The notes below the pieces were generated by a model. It made no database searches. It saw only the letters and a program-made list of their open reading frames with translations, and had not been told where the DNA came from. Shown one piece after another: positions 49,011 through 61,457 of a stretch of 64,000 nucleotides of DNA. This stretch comes from Styela clava (lineage: Eukaryota; Chordata; Ascidiacea; Stolidobranchia; Styelidae): positions 6,407,383 through 6,471,382 of the forward strand of contig NC_135252.1 in the NCBI RefSeq assembly GCF_964204865.1, in the 5' to 3' direction. The first letter of the stretch is position 1. Each line of letters begins with the position of its first letter. The translations under genes were made by a program, and so were the position numbers.

Positions 49011-51404
49011 CACATGGTTTTCCCTCCTATTTTTCGATTACGACGAACTCGGGACTCTTTTTTCAAAAGTGGTGGTTTCCCCAACTTTTGACTTCAGAAA
49101 CTCTTCATTTAAGTTTTTATGTTTAGTTTGAAAGTGATTTTGCAATTTGAGTTATATATATGTAAAATTATGATGTTTTTCAAAATCATAATTTTGTTTC
49201 AATTATAAAATAGTATCCATAAAAAACACAAAAAGCTGTACAGCCTGTAGCATATTCTAGCCAATTTTTAGATTACTAAAGCTAGACCTAAACTCACTTA
49301 AAATATAATAGCGCAAGTTGTCTATTTACACCGGCATTATATAAACATAACTAAAAACTCACAAGTGAAAAACTATAGAAAGAATGAGATATATATCGAT
49401 GTTTATCAGCGCGCTGTATGAATGAAAATAAAAACCAGTATATATATTAAGGAAGGAATATCCGTTTCAAACAAAAGTAGGCTACTCTTGCCTTAACCGA
49501 CTTCTTCCAGCTTTAAGTACAAAAATGCATTCAATCGGGTTATAAGTTGCGTGGAAAATTGTTTTTTTGCAACATCAACAACAACAAACCTAAAATATTT
49601 CGGATCTTTTGTACAAAGTCCCCGCCAACGCTCAAAATAAGAAAATTATCCAGTTAGATTTGGGAACGCAAACTGCACTGGATAATTACTAATTTCATAT
49701 TTTAAAATGTGGCGGTGATGCTTTTCTCAACTCTCACATTTTTGCATTAGTGGCGGGGAACAACAACAACGATTCCATCACAAGAACGTTTCGTGCCCAA
49801 AAACTGTCTGAGCGGCTGGTTCAATTCCAATTGTTACGTCACTGTAAACCTCCAGCTGATTAGCCATTGAGACAGAGGTAAACAAGGCAGTCCATCACGT
49901 CACGTTGAAATATCCAGTAGTTTAATTGTATTGATGCTCTTAGGTCAATTTACGTTAGATAACAGCCAGAAATAATGGTAATGTAGATGTCATAGTACAC
50001 AAGAGGGAATGCTTAGTGTTTGTCATCAGACAAAGAGGTTTGAAACGTAAATAACGTCGTTGCGCTAAACGCTAGTGCACCATGTTTATTTTGAAGAAGA
50101 GACTGGTTTGTAACGTTAACACGATTTTCATAACACGTCACGAGTTTTCATGTTTTTTTTTATTAGACTGTATATATTTATAACTAGGCCAAACCATTTG
50201 TATATAAATGGAGATGCGCAAATAGGTCACGATTTTGCGAAAGGCTTCGCGTATGAATGACTTTTAGAAAAACACGCCGGTTTTGAGTAAAATTTTTTCC
50301 TACGTCAATTCTGTATCGTTGTCGTTCATTTGTGCATTTCTTACAAACTAGCTGCTACTCTGTGAGTAGACTGAACATTTTGGATCGATGTTCTTATTTA
50401 GAAAAGTTCTTTTCGAGACTCAACCGCCGCCGCTCGCATTGTGTTACTGCAGTGGTTGTTTTCCCAGCATAGACTTCCTTGCTTATTTATGCAACATCGA
50501 TCAATCAACAGAATGCCAAATATGACGTAACAATTGAATTTTTAGATGCTCTCTGACAAATTTTTAAGAATAGTTGTAAACATTAGACCAAGTAGTGTTA
50601 CCGAATTTTAGATATATATAAATAGGCTTACAATACGTCTCGGTTGAGCCAGGACAGTCCCGGTTTTTCGCCGCCCCGGAAGTAAACCTGAATGTCCCGG
50701 TTTTCTGCAGTATGACAGTCGAAAATAATTTTTCAATTCGATACTATTACAAAATTGCTTTTTTAACGGAGGCAGCCGATTTACCACTGGTTTGCGTCTC
50801 ACTTCACTAGTTCAGATAGAGAGAAAAATTGTTAGGCCATAGGATGCTCCAGAAGTATGCACACCAAGATTACGCACAACCTGAATTAAATCGGTATTAT
50901 GTCGTCATAAGCAATTCCTTGGGTTGGAGTAATTTCGGAACACAAATTTTGCATTATTTATTGTATATGCACAAAGCAAAAATACAACAGTACATATTTG
51001 TAAAACTATTTAGCAAACGCCGTAATTAGGTAGTCATTAAAGTTATCGTCATAAAACTGTACCGCCATATACATTTGGACGTCAATTTTTAGAAAAAAGA
51101 CGAAAAAAATCTAAAATAGCAACTGTGAAAATTGATAAATCGTGTTTTAATGCATTCGCGTACATAATATTATGGGTATAGTTTTATTATAAAAAATACG
51201 GTATATAGAATACAAACTTCTTTATAATGTTCTAATCTCAGGTGGGAGTATTTTCAAATTTCAATATTTTATAAATTCGGGCATCTAATCACTGAAATAT
51301 TTATCTCTTGATATCATTTCAGCGATAACTCTCTGAATACTTAATCTCAAGCAGGAATAAATACTCATTTGCGACTATTGTTGTGGATTTTATCACAGTG
51401 AATA
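49011..51404. other. Intergenic region
   Basis: AT-rich. It includes a fragment of MITE family A near 50841 and a repeat-like piece near 50640-50700 (CCCGGTTTTTCGCCGCCCCGG). No gene is recognised. Confidence 0.5.
50841..50890. mobile_element. Fragment of MITE family A
   Basis: GGATGCTCCAGAAGTATGCACACC matches the left end of the copies at 7175 and 26173; the rest of the element is not recognisable. Confidence 0.4.
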
Positions 51405-53872
51405 CTACCTATGTTTATCATTTGATAAACCTTTATCATGATTTATTGCGTGTTGTTCCCAGTACGTTTTAGAAAGAGCCATAAGTCCGTTAAGTTCTTG
51501 TTGGATAGCATTTATTTTCCTTTCTAATTCTTGTTGGTGCCGAATTTTCATGCGATCGACGTCTTTGTTGTGTTCTTCAAGTTTGTCTTTTTCTTTTATA
51601 ACGTGTTGGGCATCTACTTGATGAATCTTCAAAAAATATAAATATTAAACAACAGAGCAATTCTCAAATATATGGGCACGAAAGTTCAATGACCAAACGC
51701 AGTACCCGTAGCATATATCCCCTATATGTGAGGTATATGTATATATTGAAGTCTGTTATATGAATGTTCAAAAGCTTCAAATTTAAATTGTAAATGAAGT
51801 CCTACCACCGTAACAATTCGCATCCGTAACGGTAAGCCCACAGAGTCACTCGTCTCCATCAGTACAATTTCAATAATATTTGGGTTGGATATCTTGTAAA
51901 TTTTGCATGTTTTAAGCACAAATTGTTGGCGTGGAAAAGACGCTGCTGGCACTATTCGCTGTACTCCGCATGCTGTGACTGAACCAGTGGTTCCCATACA
52001 GTGCGAAATATCGTCCGATTTCGTCAAGAATTACTTCTTACGTTACCCGCGTTTAGTACAAGGCGCTAAACGAGAAAGCAATGTTCAAATATATGAACAC
52101 CACCAACAATAACAACTAGCACTCCATCAACAGCAAAACGAATAAACGACAGCAATATAGTCGAACTATCTATCTCACACCATGCGTAGAGCAATGCTTG
52201 GATCTATGGGCACTAAGATCAAATCACTAACCCAATGTCAGCAACATTAAAAGCGTTGCAACGATCAGTGTCGTTGTGGTGATTTATATGCGCAAATACA
52301 GTCGCTCCCGAAGTGTATTTACCAATATGGAGGTATCTAATTTTGTTCGCCTACTTTACATCAAGTTGTGTAAACTGTAAAGGGACTGAAACCTATGGTC
52401 AGGAGATATTCACTTGGCTAACACAGACAAACCCGACTCGTAATATAACTAAAATAAGTAATCGGAATACAAGCTCACGTATCACATTGATTAAATTTGC
52501 ATATATTATTAATATTTTCCTTATTGTAGTTCGATGGTAATAAATTGAAATTTTTCTTCTCAGTGCGCCGTGATTTGTATTACAAGAGGTAAATGTGTCT
52601 CGAGCTTGAAAAGTTGGGAAACCTCTTTACTAGACCATAGGAAGCTTCATCTGATAACAATACATAATTATCCCATATAATAACATTTTCTCAAGTTTAG
52701 TCGTCTCCGATCCGTATTGAGTCGAGGGATAATCGAGATTCACTGGCGTCAATGCGACCAAAATCACAATAAAATCAATTTTGATGTACTCCGGCACTAT
52801 GTAGTGGTTAGACTGTTTTGCTCCTAAGGCTATCGCTCTGAATAAAACAGAGCAAAAGCTTTCATCACAAGCCTCAAAAAACAACACGAGCACAAACGTG
52901 ATCGTAATTCGGCTTTGAAAAAATAACCTTAGCGAGAAACATTTTATTTTTGTTTAATGGTTTAATGAAAACATTTAAATTCTACAAACCTGAGCGTCGA
53001 ACTGTTTTCGAAATTTATCAACATCATGTGAATGTGATTCCTTCATAAGTTTTATTTCATGCCTATGTGTTGCTCCCAGCCATAATATATCTGAAATACG
53101 AAGGTTGAATATAAGATTGCTCAAGTGGTATATCGGGGTAACTGTTCATCAATATTCCAATAACAGTTGGGGCCGTATGGAATTTATTCTACTTTCACCG
53201 CCTGGCTAGTATTCATTCCACTTCACTGACATGATTATGGGTTACTGATAAAACATAACTTCGAGTTATCATCGCACGTACCTATTATATACGCCGCCGA
53301 ATTAGTGCATGCGGACATGCATTGTTATTGTGTGGCCGTGAGATATTTAACACCCGTCGAATGCAGACCAGAGTTGGCTTGGATTTGAAATATCATTCAA
53401 AATCATGAGAATGCAAAACTATTACTTCAACACAAACGGCGTTCAGTGATACTTTACAGTCATTTCAAGGTACAAACAAGTGATGGGAATTTTAATACGT
53501 AAATTTTGAAACGCCAAATATAGCGTTAGCATCAGCGGCGAAGTACATAATCTGTTTGCTGCGGTCGTCTTCGTCTATACATAACGTCTAAAACAAAGAA
53601 CAAGAACGTGTTCGCTGATTAACACGACATTTCCAGAACGGTTCGCTCGTGTCCCCTGCTTTCCACCGCTGTATATAAGATGCATCAAAATAATTGTCTG
53701 CTGTAAGAAGTCGATAATCAATTAACTTACCAGCTATTAGGAGAATGCATAAAATAAAAACTGCAATGAACAGCTCAACCACAATTGGTGAATCCTTTTG
53801 AACTCGTCGGAAGCTTCTGGCGAGACGTGTGAGCGGTTTACACCATCGAAATTTCACTGGTGGATATGACAT
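51405..53872 (-). CDS. Small single-pass membrane protein with coiled coil (gene A of a divergent pair)
   Basis: Exons are 53872-53731, 53090-52990 and 51626-51405, phases 1 and 0, giving 154 residues. A basic N-terminus (RWCKPLTRLARSFRRVQK) precedes one hydrophobic helix (IVVELFIAVFILCILLIAG, about residues 29-48). The rest is charged and helical, rich in Glu/Lys/Gln/His (RHQQELERKINAIQQEL), ending KGLSNDKHR. The positive N-terminus predicts a signal-anchor protein with the coiled coil outside the cytosol. I recognise no family. Its first exon ends in phase 1 right after the membrane helix, exactly as in the divergent gene at 57270, so the two are probably paralogues. Both look like membrane-tethered oligomerising rods. 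Confidence 0.6.
52296..52485. mobile_element. MITE, family A, copy 3
   Basis: GCTCCCGAAGTGTATTTACC, TAATTTTGTTCGCCTACTTT and TTCACTTGGCTAACACAGAC are shared with the copies at 7175 and 26173. It lies in an intron of the membrane coiled-coil gene. Confidence 0.55.
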
Positions 53873-56800
53873 TAGAAAATTTAAATATACATGTATCTAA
53901 AAATGAAACATATAAGACAAGGATTAAGATCCACAAATACCATTGGAAAAAGCACGTTAGGAATAAATTTGCGTCTTATCGTGGGTATGACCATCTGGTC
54001 AATCGATATGACTAATTTACAATATCGTAATGATTAGGTCAGTGCGTTAACTGGGTAACCATTCCCTCCCTTACAGATAGATATGTGAGAAAATGACAGA
54101 TTATCGATTTGAAAATGTGTTCTAAAAAAGCGACGAAATCGAAATAAAATTTGTCAACGATTGCATTACTGGTGATACTGGTTTAATCAATATCGATAAT
54201 GCGTGATGATTGTGATAACCTCAAGTACTTCCATCAAATGCGTTCTTCAAGTTAAAACTCGTCAATAGCTCATTCGCTTTAACATATGGCGGCATATGTA
54301 CCAATCCAACTTGACCTATTCATGTTTTAATTTTCCGGAGTATAAAACAGAACGTCACGAAAGCATACTTCTGTCATTCCAAATGAATCATGCTCGGTTA
54401 TGCTGATGAATCAATTTGGACCTAACACTTCGGGTACTCGAACGAGCTTTCCACGCTGGTACAACTTTTAAATCAACATCAATAAATTATTGATTACATT
54501 TTGCGACGCACATGACTGAATACCAGTATATGGCTTAACAATTAGAGCTGAGCTAAACACAGACAGCGATGACTGCTTGCATGTTCCCTCGGTCGAGTAA
54601 GTAAACAGCTTTCACTAAGTAAGGCGCTGACGGATACTGCCTGTTTATTGCGAACATTATAGTAATCGAAGCTATTCAAAGAAAGTTAGTGCTACTATTT
54701 ACATTGCAAGCTAGCAACCTTTGGTAGTGCGCAACGGCAATAGCCAAGACTGTTATTTTGCCAACCCGAACACTCTCAAGGGATGTATCTGTCGTAAGAC
54801 AACTGTTGAATAGGATAGCCCAAGGCATGACGAGGGTTGATATTAGCGTAAAAAATCCTGTCGCCTCGAGCGGAAAGTGTTGAGAGTGGAAAGTTGCGAA
54901 GCGTGTCGACGCAACTTATAAGTCCACAAGAACTGCATGAACCTAATTTCAATCAAAAGCAGCCGCGTAGTGGGCAGTGCATATTTTCAGTGTAGCTGGT
55001 TTGCTCGTATAAAGTCTGACGGTATGAAAAACTTTCCACACTGTCGATTCCATGACTGTGGTTTAAAAATGTAGATCACTAATCCTAGCTCTACCATGAT
55101 GCTTATAGATCAGTTTGTTTGTTTTGTTGGGGTCGCAGAAAAACTGACGAGCAAAAAAAAAACCGAATTGCCGAATGATCTTGATATCATTTGTTAGAAA
55201 TTGTGTTAGGAGAACGAGACACGTAAATTCATACAAGTCTAACTTAGACCAGCCAGCTCTAAATAACTTTATGAAAGTGGCAATTATCCGCCTATCTGTA
55301 GGCTATATGTTAGTTTAGTCTGGGCGTTTTCCGCAATTCGCTTCGTTATTATACGCACAGGGCAGTGGACACAGTTTAGTGGCTCATAAATTTTGAGAAA
55401 ACTAAAGTATTCACTGATATTTATTTAACAATACGCGACAATGTTAACCTCTTCGAAACCTCTAAAACCGATAAATCGAAGAAGATTATTGCTGAAAACA
55501 CATTTTATCTTTGGCACATAGTTGATGCGAATGTCTTTAGCAATACTAATCGTATATGGCGGTCCTTATTTATAATATTCGAACCCGGATATAAGACGGA
55601 GAGAGTTCCAAATTAATCTTAGCTTGTTATTGTAGTGGTAACCGTATAATTCTATAGGTTTCGGTCGCACAATACAAGTCTGCGTGTTTTATCAGTATCA
55701 ATGATGTGAGATATGTTTTGGGGTACATAGAGCACAGTCGGTGTCAGCAAAAAGATTTTGAGTTTCTATACAGAAAGAGCGTAATGTGTTGATGACTTAC
55801 ATAGGACTACGTAGAATAAAAAATTATCAGCGCATAATATCTGATGCTAGATCTAAATAATTTAGCGAAAGTTCAAACAAGTTCCGGGACTATTTATACA
55901 GCGACATAGGCGCGAATAGGGTCGTCCCTTTATCCTTCATCGATTTCTTTCTATTTGTCTATATGGTACGATTCAAGAAATAGTCTTTTCCCGTAGAGCG
56001 TCTCGTATTTTTTCTACTGTTGACAGGTCAAGGTAAAGAAAAACGGCATGATCTATTTAATTCCATATAGCTACTGTCCTTCTGTTTACTCCGGAAAAAC
56101 AAAAATGGGTTTTCATATCTTAGTAATATCAGCTTTTCTTGGAAGCTTGTTTACCAGTTCCAGTTCGAGAGTTCTGCATAGTTTCATATATCGATATACT
56201 TACTTACTACCCATGTGAAACTAATATAAATATCAACCCATGATACAATATTGGTAATCATATCACGCACGATTCGTCACTTCCGTTACCTCTGCGTCAA
56301 ATAAACTTAGCTTTTCAGCGCATATGGTTCTTGTGCCGCTCGCTTATCAAGATAAATTTGTGATGTTTTCTTGGGAAAATACCATATGCTGTAGATAGTG
56401 TGGAGAATGCCGAAATATGGTCTTAAAAATGGATTACATAATGATTAATTACTATTAGCATGCGTGACTAGTGTGTGTGTACCGAAGGCAGGAATAGGCA
56501 ATGCAGGCAAATCTAGGTTGTCCCCCCCCCCCCCCTTCAGTGCAATGCAACGAAGAATTTTTAGGACTCATTCAATGTCTTTTCCCCTCAATTCTCAAAA
56601 TTAAGATGCTGATGTGAATTACACTGAAATGCCGTTATTGGTCTTGCGCAATGAACCATTCGATGTTGTAGATTACTGTGATTGGGTATAGTATCTTCGT
56701 ATGTGTCATAGCCAAAATCGTGAGTGATTATTTTTCACTTTATTAAATATCCATCTATCTTGTGCAATACTTGGATATTGAGTTAAATTTTCCAAATGTT

Positions 56801-57269
56801 AGGCTATAATGGAGATATAGAGGGATCAAGAATGGATTTCATAGCAGTGAATTCAATCGCTTGTCGACATTTAATTTCGAATTGTTCCGCTTGAACTCAA
56901 TGTATACCCCGGGGTTTCGTCAAGCACGAATGAACGATTCAATGATTTGACCGTTATCTCTTTTACCTCTCATATTTCAGTGTCCACATCGTGGTACAGG
57001 TATTTGATAAATGAGTTTATATAGTTTTGGATCTTTTAACTGAATAAGCCAACAACGAGCGACAACAAAGACTAAATGAGTCAGCACTAGGCATTACAAA
57101 GTTCAGAATAACGGGATCTTACTACCTAATACGCCTACACAAAATATCGGGCATGGGCTGATCTCTGGATTGTCTTAGATTAGTGACCATCTCAGGTAAT
57201 GCTGGAACTTTTTGATTTTCTTTCTGCATTTTCCTTTATTGACAGCTGCAATTTTGCTTCTCAGATAAA
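53873..57269. other. Intergenic region between the divergent membrane coiled-coil genes
   Basis: 3.4 kb, likely holding both promoters. It contains a poly-C run at 56521-56535. A 37-codon ORF from 56105 starts like a signal peptide (MGFHILVISAFLGSLF) but has no supporting exon. Confidence 0.45.
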
Positions 57270-60200
57270 ATGAACAGTGACAGAACGATTGTCCAGCTTT
57301 TTAAGACGGCATTTGTTATATGCACGATTCTAACATTTGGAGTGATTTTGAACAGTAAGTTGTTTTCCTAACAGTCGTCAGTACTATGAAATTGGAAAGT
57401 TGTGGATGCGTTTTCGGTATAGGACGCCAATTATACAATAATTGGAAACCATAATTTATTCTCCTTTTACATGTAATAACTGTTAGCTTTTGTGTATAAG
57501 TCTCTCCACATAAAATGATTTTTGGTGAATTGATCAGTTTTTCTAAGTTATCAGCTTGTGTTATTTAGAAATCACTCTGTTTATATGTTGCATCGCAACT
57601 GCTAATGACATTTGCATGGTTTCTTTATGACAATTCAGATTCCAAGTATCGTAAAATATCAAAACAACGCAAGCCAAGAATGTATAAAAACGTCCGATCG
57701 ACACTCAAGTTGATACAATGAATAGCTGTAAATGCGCTCAAATTTCTATCAATGTTAATTCATTCCATCAATGTGTACAGATTCTACACTCATTGTATGA
57801 CCAACCGTTCTTTATAATATTAATAAAGTTTATATAACATCCCAATTGTTATCTACGCCCTGTACATGAAGACGGTCGCTCGGGAGCATATACATTCCTA
57901 TACTACTAACTATAAATCAATTATACACCATTTACTTTACAAAACAACGTTGTTTTGTTTCGTCTCTGGCTTTTACGTTTAAGTCCCTGAAAGCCTTGAA
58001 TACATTAAGATCGCGCACACAGCAAACGGCTTTTAATAGGGTTAGGGGCTGGATAAACTTCAGTAGGGTAAAGCATGGGTAGAAAAATTGTGATGCCCTC
58101 CTCTTATTTTAATTCAGGTGTTGCAAAGAAAAAAGATAAAATAATTGCAGAACGAGATCATCAGACATTAGTAAGAATATCACTAGTGAGGGAAGAATAT
58201 GAAAGGAAGATGGCGGACATGAAAATGATTTACGAACAGAAAGTACAACAGGTAATTTATGACCCAGTTTTATATTCACGATTAGGGATGTTCAAATAAT
58301 TTTATTTAGTAAGTATTTCAATTTGCTTCAAGTAATTTATAGAGATTTGTTGCGGTGTAAATGATGTTTTCAATATGAAATTAGAAATGTTCATAGAAAG
58401 AAAATACGAAAGTTTACGTTTTTCCCCATTGTGTATGGGGTCTCAAAATGAGGCATAAACGAAAAAAATAACATAAATTTACATCATCCTATTCAGGTAA
58501 TGAATTTGATGAAAAAATCGGCAACGGAAGAACTGGAAAAACAAAAAAACGAATTAGAAGAAAAATTTGCGAAGGAATTGAAAAATCAGTCAGGTGGGAA
58601 AAACTGAGATAATAAGTCGAAAAATGCGTTCTTTTAAATAGGTTAGATATTTTTTTGTTGTGAAATATAGACGTTCTCGTTTTATGAGTTGATAAACTTC
58701 TGATCAAAAGATTAAGTATTAAATTAAAAAAAATTGCCAGAAATTCATAGTGAGAGAAAGTAATGACTTTTTAAAATCATGATTTCGATTTGTCGAATTA
58801 CAATTTCGAGAGGCGTCTACCGTTTGCCAAAAACGAGAAATGGGCCTCTTCACTCCGTGTGATATGATGACATTACACTTGTTGGCTGACTTAAAAATGA
58901 ACCATTATTGATATCCTATTTGAGAAAATGGTTTAAATAAGCTGGAACACGTTTTTTCTAAACTTTACCTACCTACATAAACAAATTTAGTTAGACAATA
59001 GTTTTAAAGTTTTCAAACTCAGCTGTATGGAGATTCTCGTACGGACTTCTTATCCCGATGCCATGCAAAATGGTTTTTATATAAATTTTATTAAACAAAG
59101 AAGGCGACGTTGTGAAATCCGGACCAACTTTGAAAGATGACTTTTGTATTGGTCCATAAGGTATAAGGGGCTTTACATTACAATAATAATATCTATTCCT
59201 GTGACAAAGACTATTTTCTGAAAATGGACTGTTGTTTTTGTTAAGAGTTTTCGAACAATTTCTAAAATTTTAGGCAATAAGAGAATCTAATGTGCCATAC
59301 AATGTACAAGTACAATGCGAATTATAACTTAGTAAAACCTAGAGATATTTTTTTATTACTTATAAATACAAATCAGTTGTAAATACATAATTTTCACGCA
59401 TTCTAGAAATAACTATTTGATGCCGTTTTAATTCATATTTAGAGGAAATTGAAAATATCAGATTACAGTTGAAACGAATTGCTGATCAAGTGAGTAAATA
59501 CTGACTTGTATAGTATATTTTATCTGATAATAACTCACATGAAAGTATATATGATTTATTAAACAAAATCCAAGGCTAGTAAAATAATTTTTTTCTTGAT
59601 TAGCACACAATCTTCAATACAGCGATGCCCTAAAACGGGCCTAAAGATAATTACTTGGGGTTAGGTTCTAGACTAGAAACCCTTTGTTAGTTGACTTAAT
59701 CTTAGAATATTGCACTGAATCGACAAATTGGTTAGATTGTGTCGAATTAGAAAGATTGCTATATATACTTCTAAATTCGTTAGCTGCCTACTATGTGCCG
59801 TAAAGTATGTTGATAAATCCCTGTGTGATGTATGTTGTCACTAGGGCTGGGGATGGTTAACCGGTTAACCGATTTTAGATGGTTAACGGTTACGATTTAT
59901 TATAACCGTTAACTGACATCTCAGGTACAAATCATTTTTATAATGTACAATTCTTTCAAAAATGATTACGTCATCGCAAATTTATCTCCTGTGGCGTTTA
60001 ATTCAAAAGAATATCGCTAACTCTATTTGCGAGGACCTAATAAATGTGCTAAATACCTAAAAAAGTATCAAGATTGCTGATTATAAAAATTTGACAATAA
60101 TTAATTATGAATCAGTTTTCGGTCGAAATATATTGTTCACGATTTTATTTCAAAATTGTACCGTATATTGTATATTCAATGCCAACCAATAAGTGCGTAG

Positions 60201-61003
60201 TTGATGCTGTTTTTCTTTATATATCTCAAAGTAGAATTTGCACATCAAACACTGAAAATTTGTCACATAAATGACATTTCATAACGGAATCAGGTTTTAC
60301 TAAAATACTTGCATATGTCCTATCCACGCTACATATATATTGCAACAGAGCGATCACGAAACTATCTCGATTCGTGAATAATTTTGAGCAATACCGGGAT
60401 AAGGTCACGCGAAATTGCTGTGTAACCATTGTGGCGTAACAAGCTAAAATTATAAATTATTATGTGAAACGTCACGCTGCGGTTAACCGGTTAATTTTAC
60501 CCGGTTAACGTTTAAAGTGTTTTCCCTGAAATTCCCAGCCCTAGTTGTCACATAATGTATGGGCAGTCACATTAATATAACGTGTCTAAAATACTAGATG
60601 TTTAACCTGTGACTCATCACTGTGTCTCAAACAAGATCTAATGAAACTTTAAAACAAAAAATAGATGTAGAATCTGGAAGCTTGGACTTTTAATATAAAC
60701 ACTCCCTACTAGTGGATATTTTAAATCCATTACCTCAAAATCTTCGAACGTTTTCAATTCCTTTAATTTCATTGCCAGGAACTAAATCAAGAACTGAATC
60801 AACAACAAAATCAAGAAGAAAAGAGTTTATCAAGTTTGGAGAAAATCCAGCAACTTCTTTCAAAGATAAAATCTCAAATATTGCATCGAGAGAAGGAATT
60901 AAAAACCGATAAAAATGAAAAGTATTCTTACGTTGAAGATAAAGAATTACCTAAACAGATCACTAATCAGTTAGACAGAAGAAAAATAGACAGTGAAAAG
61001 TAA
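57270..61003 (+). CDS. Small single-pass membrane protein with coiled coil (gene B of a divergent pair)
   Basis: Exons are 57270-57354, 58118-58251, 58497-58593, 59443-59489 and 60779-61003, with phases 1, 0, 1, 0, giving 195 residues. A short N-terminus (MNSDRTIVQLFK) precedes one membrane helix (TAFVICTILTFGVILN). Then follows a nearly unbroken charged coiled coil (EEYERKMADMKMIYEQKVQQ, EELEKQKNELEEKFAKEL) and a Gln/Glu/Lys-rich end (ELNQELNQQQNQEEK). No known domain. A hAT element (59842-60543) sits in the last intron. The phase-1 junction after the helix and the phase-0 junction ending in Gln match the gene at 51405-53872. A function in membrane tethering or scaffolding is only a guess. 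Confidence 0.6.
59842..60543 (+). mobile_element. hAT-type element, family B, 702 bp, with perfect 8-bp target duplication
   Basis: The ends TAGGGCTGGGGATGG and, inverted, TAGGGCTGGGAATTTC are flanked by GTTGTCAC on both sides (59834-59841 and 60544-60551). The subterminal parts are rich in GGTTAACCGGTTAACC. A related copy in reverse lies at 42295-42885. No transposase ORF. Confidence 0.85.
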
Positions 61004-61126
61004 CATTTTCGATTGTTTAAATTTGAATTCTAAATGATGAAGCATCAGAACGAAGGGAAAGATACAAATAGCGAATATCTAAATAGAAATAACGATGCAT
61101 AACGATAATTTATATCACACATTTTA

Positions 61127-61442
61127 TCTAGTCTGGATGTGCATTTCGCCGTTTACGGGCGAATTTTGCATCAGATTTCGTAAACAAACTAAATTTGCTA
61201 TTTCCGTATGTAGAAGGTTGAAGACGCCTCTCCAATGCCAGCTTCATCTCAATATTGACAAACGATCGAATGAATATATTCTATCACAAACCCTTCATCA
61301 CATAGATATTGCTGATATGTTCCTTTTCATATTTCCTATGAATCAGAATGTATCGACCGTATGGGTGCGCTTCAATGACCAACCTAGAAGCGCCGATAAC
61401 TTTTCTGTGGCAAGGAATAGTTTCATCACAAGTATATGGGGA
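61127..61442 (+). CDS. Isolated exon-like segment, unassigned
   Basis: An open frame of 120 codons from 61095 to 61457 has more codon-like composition than its surroundings. An acceptor-like ATTTTATCTAG precedes 61127 and a donor GTAAAT follows 61442. The part ...ADMFLFIFPMNQ...TVWVRFNDQPRSADNF is faintly like the polycystin-1/REJ ectodomain segments in which VWVR/VYVR precedes a PT motif. It begins 120 bp after the coiled-coil gene and may be a fragment or 3' UTR. Confidence 0.25.
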
Positions 61443-61457
61443 AAATACGTAAATTAG

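Noticed and set aside
48680-49126. Plus-strand ORF of 148 codons.
   Set aside because: Its second half is the C-rich right end of the hAT element at 46921-49002 read as protein, and it crosses the element border and target duplication.
56105-56218. 37-codon ORF starting like a signal peptide.
   Set aside because: No supporting second exon, cysteine pattern, clear TATA box or strong donor.
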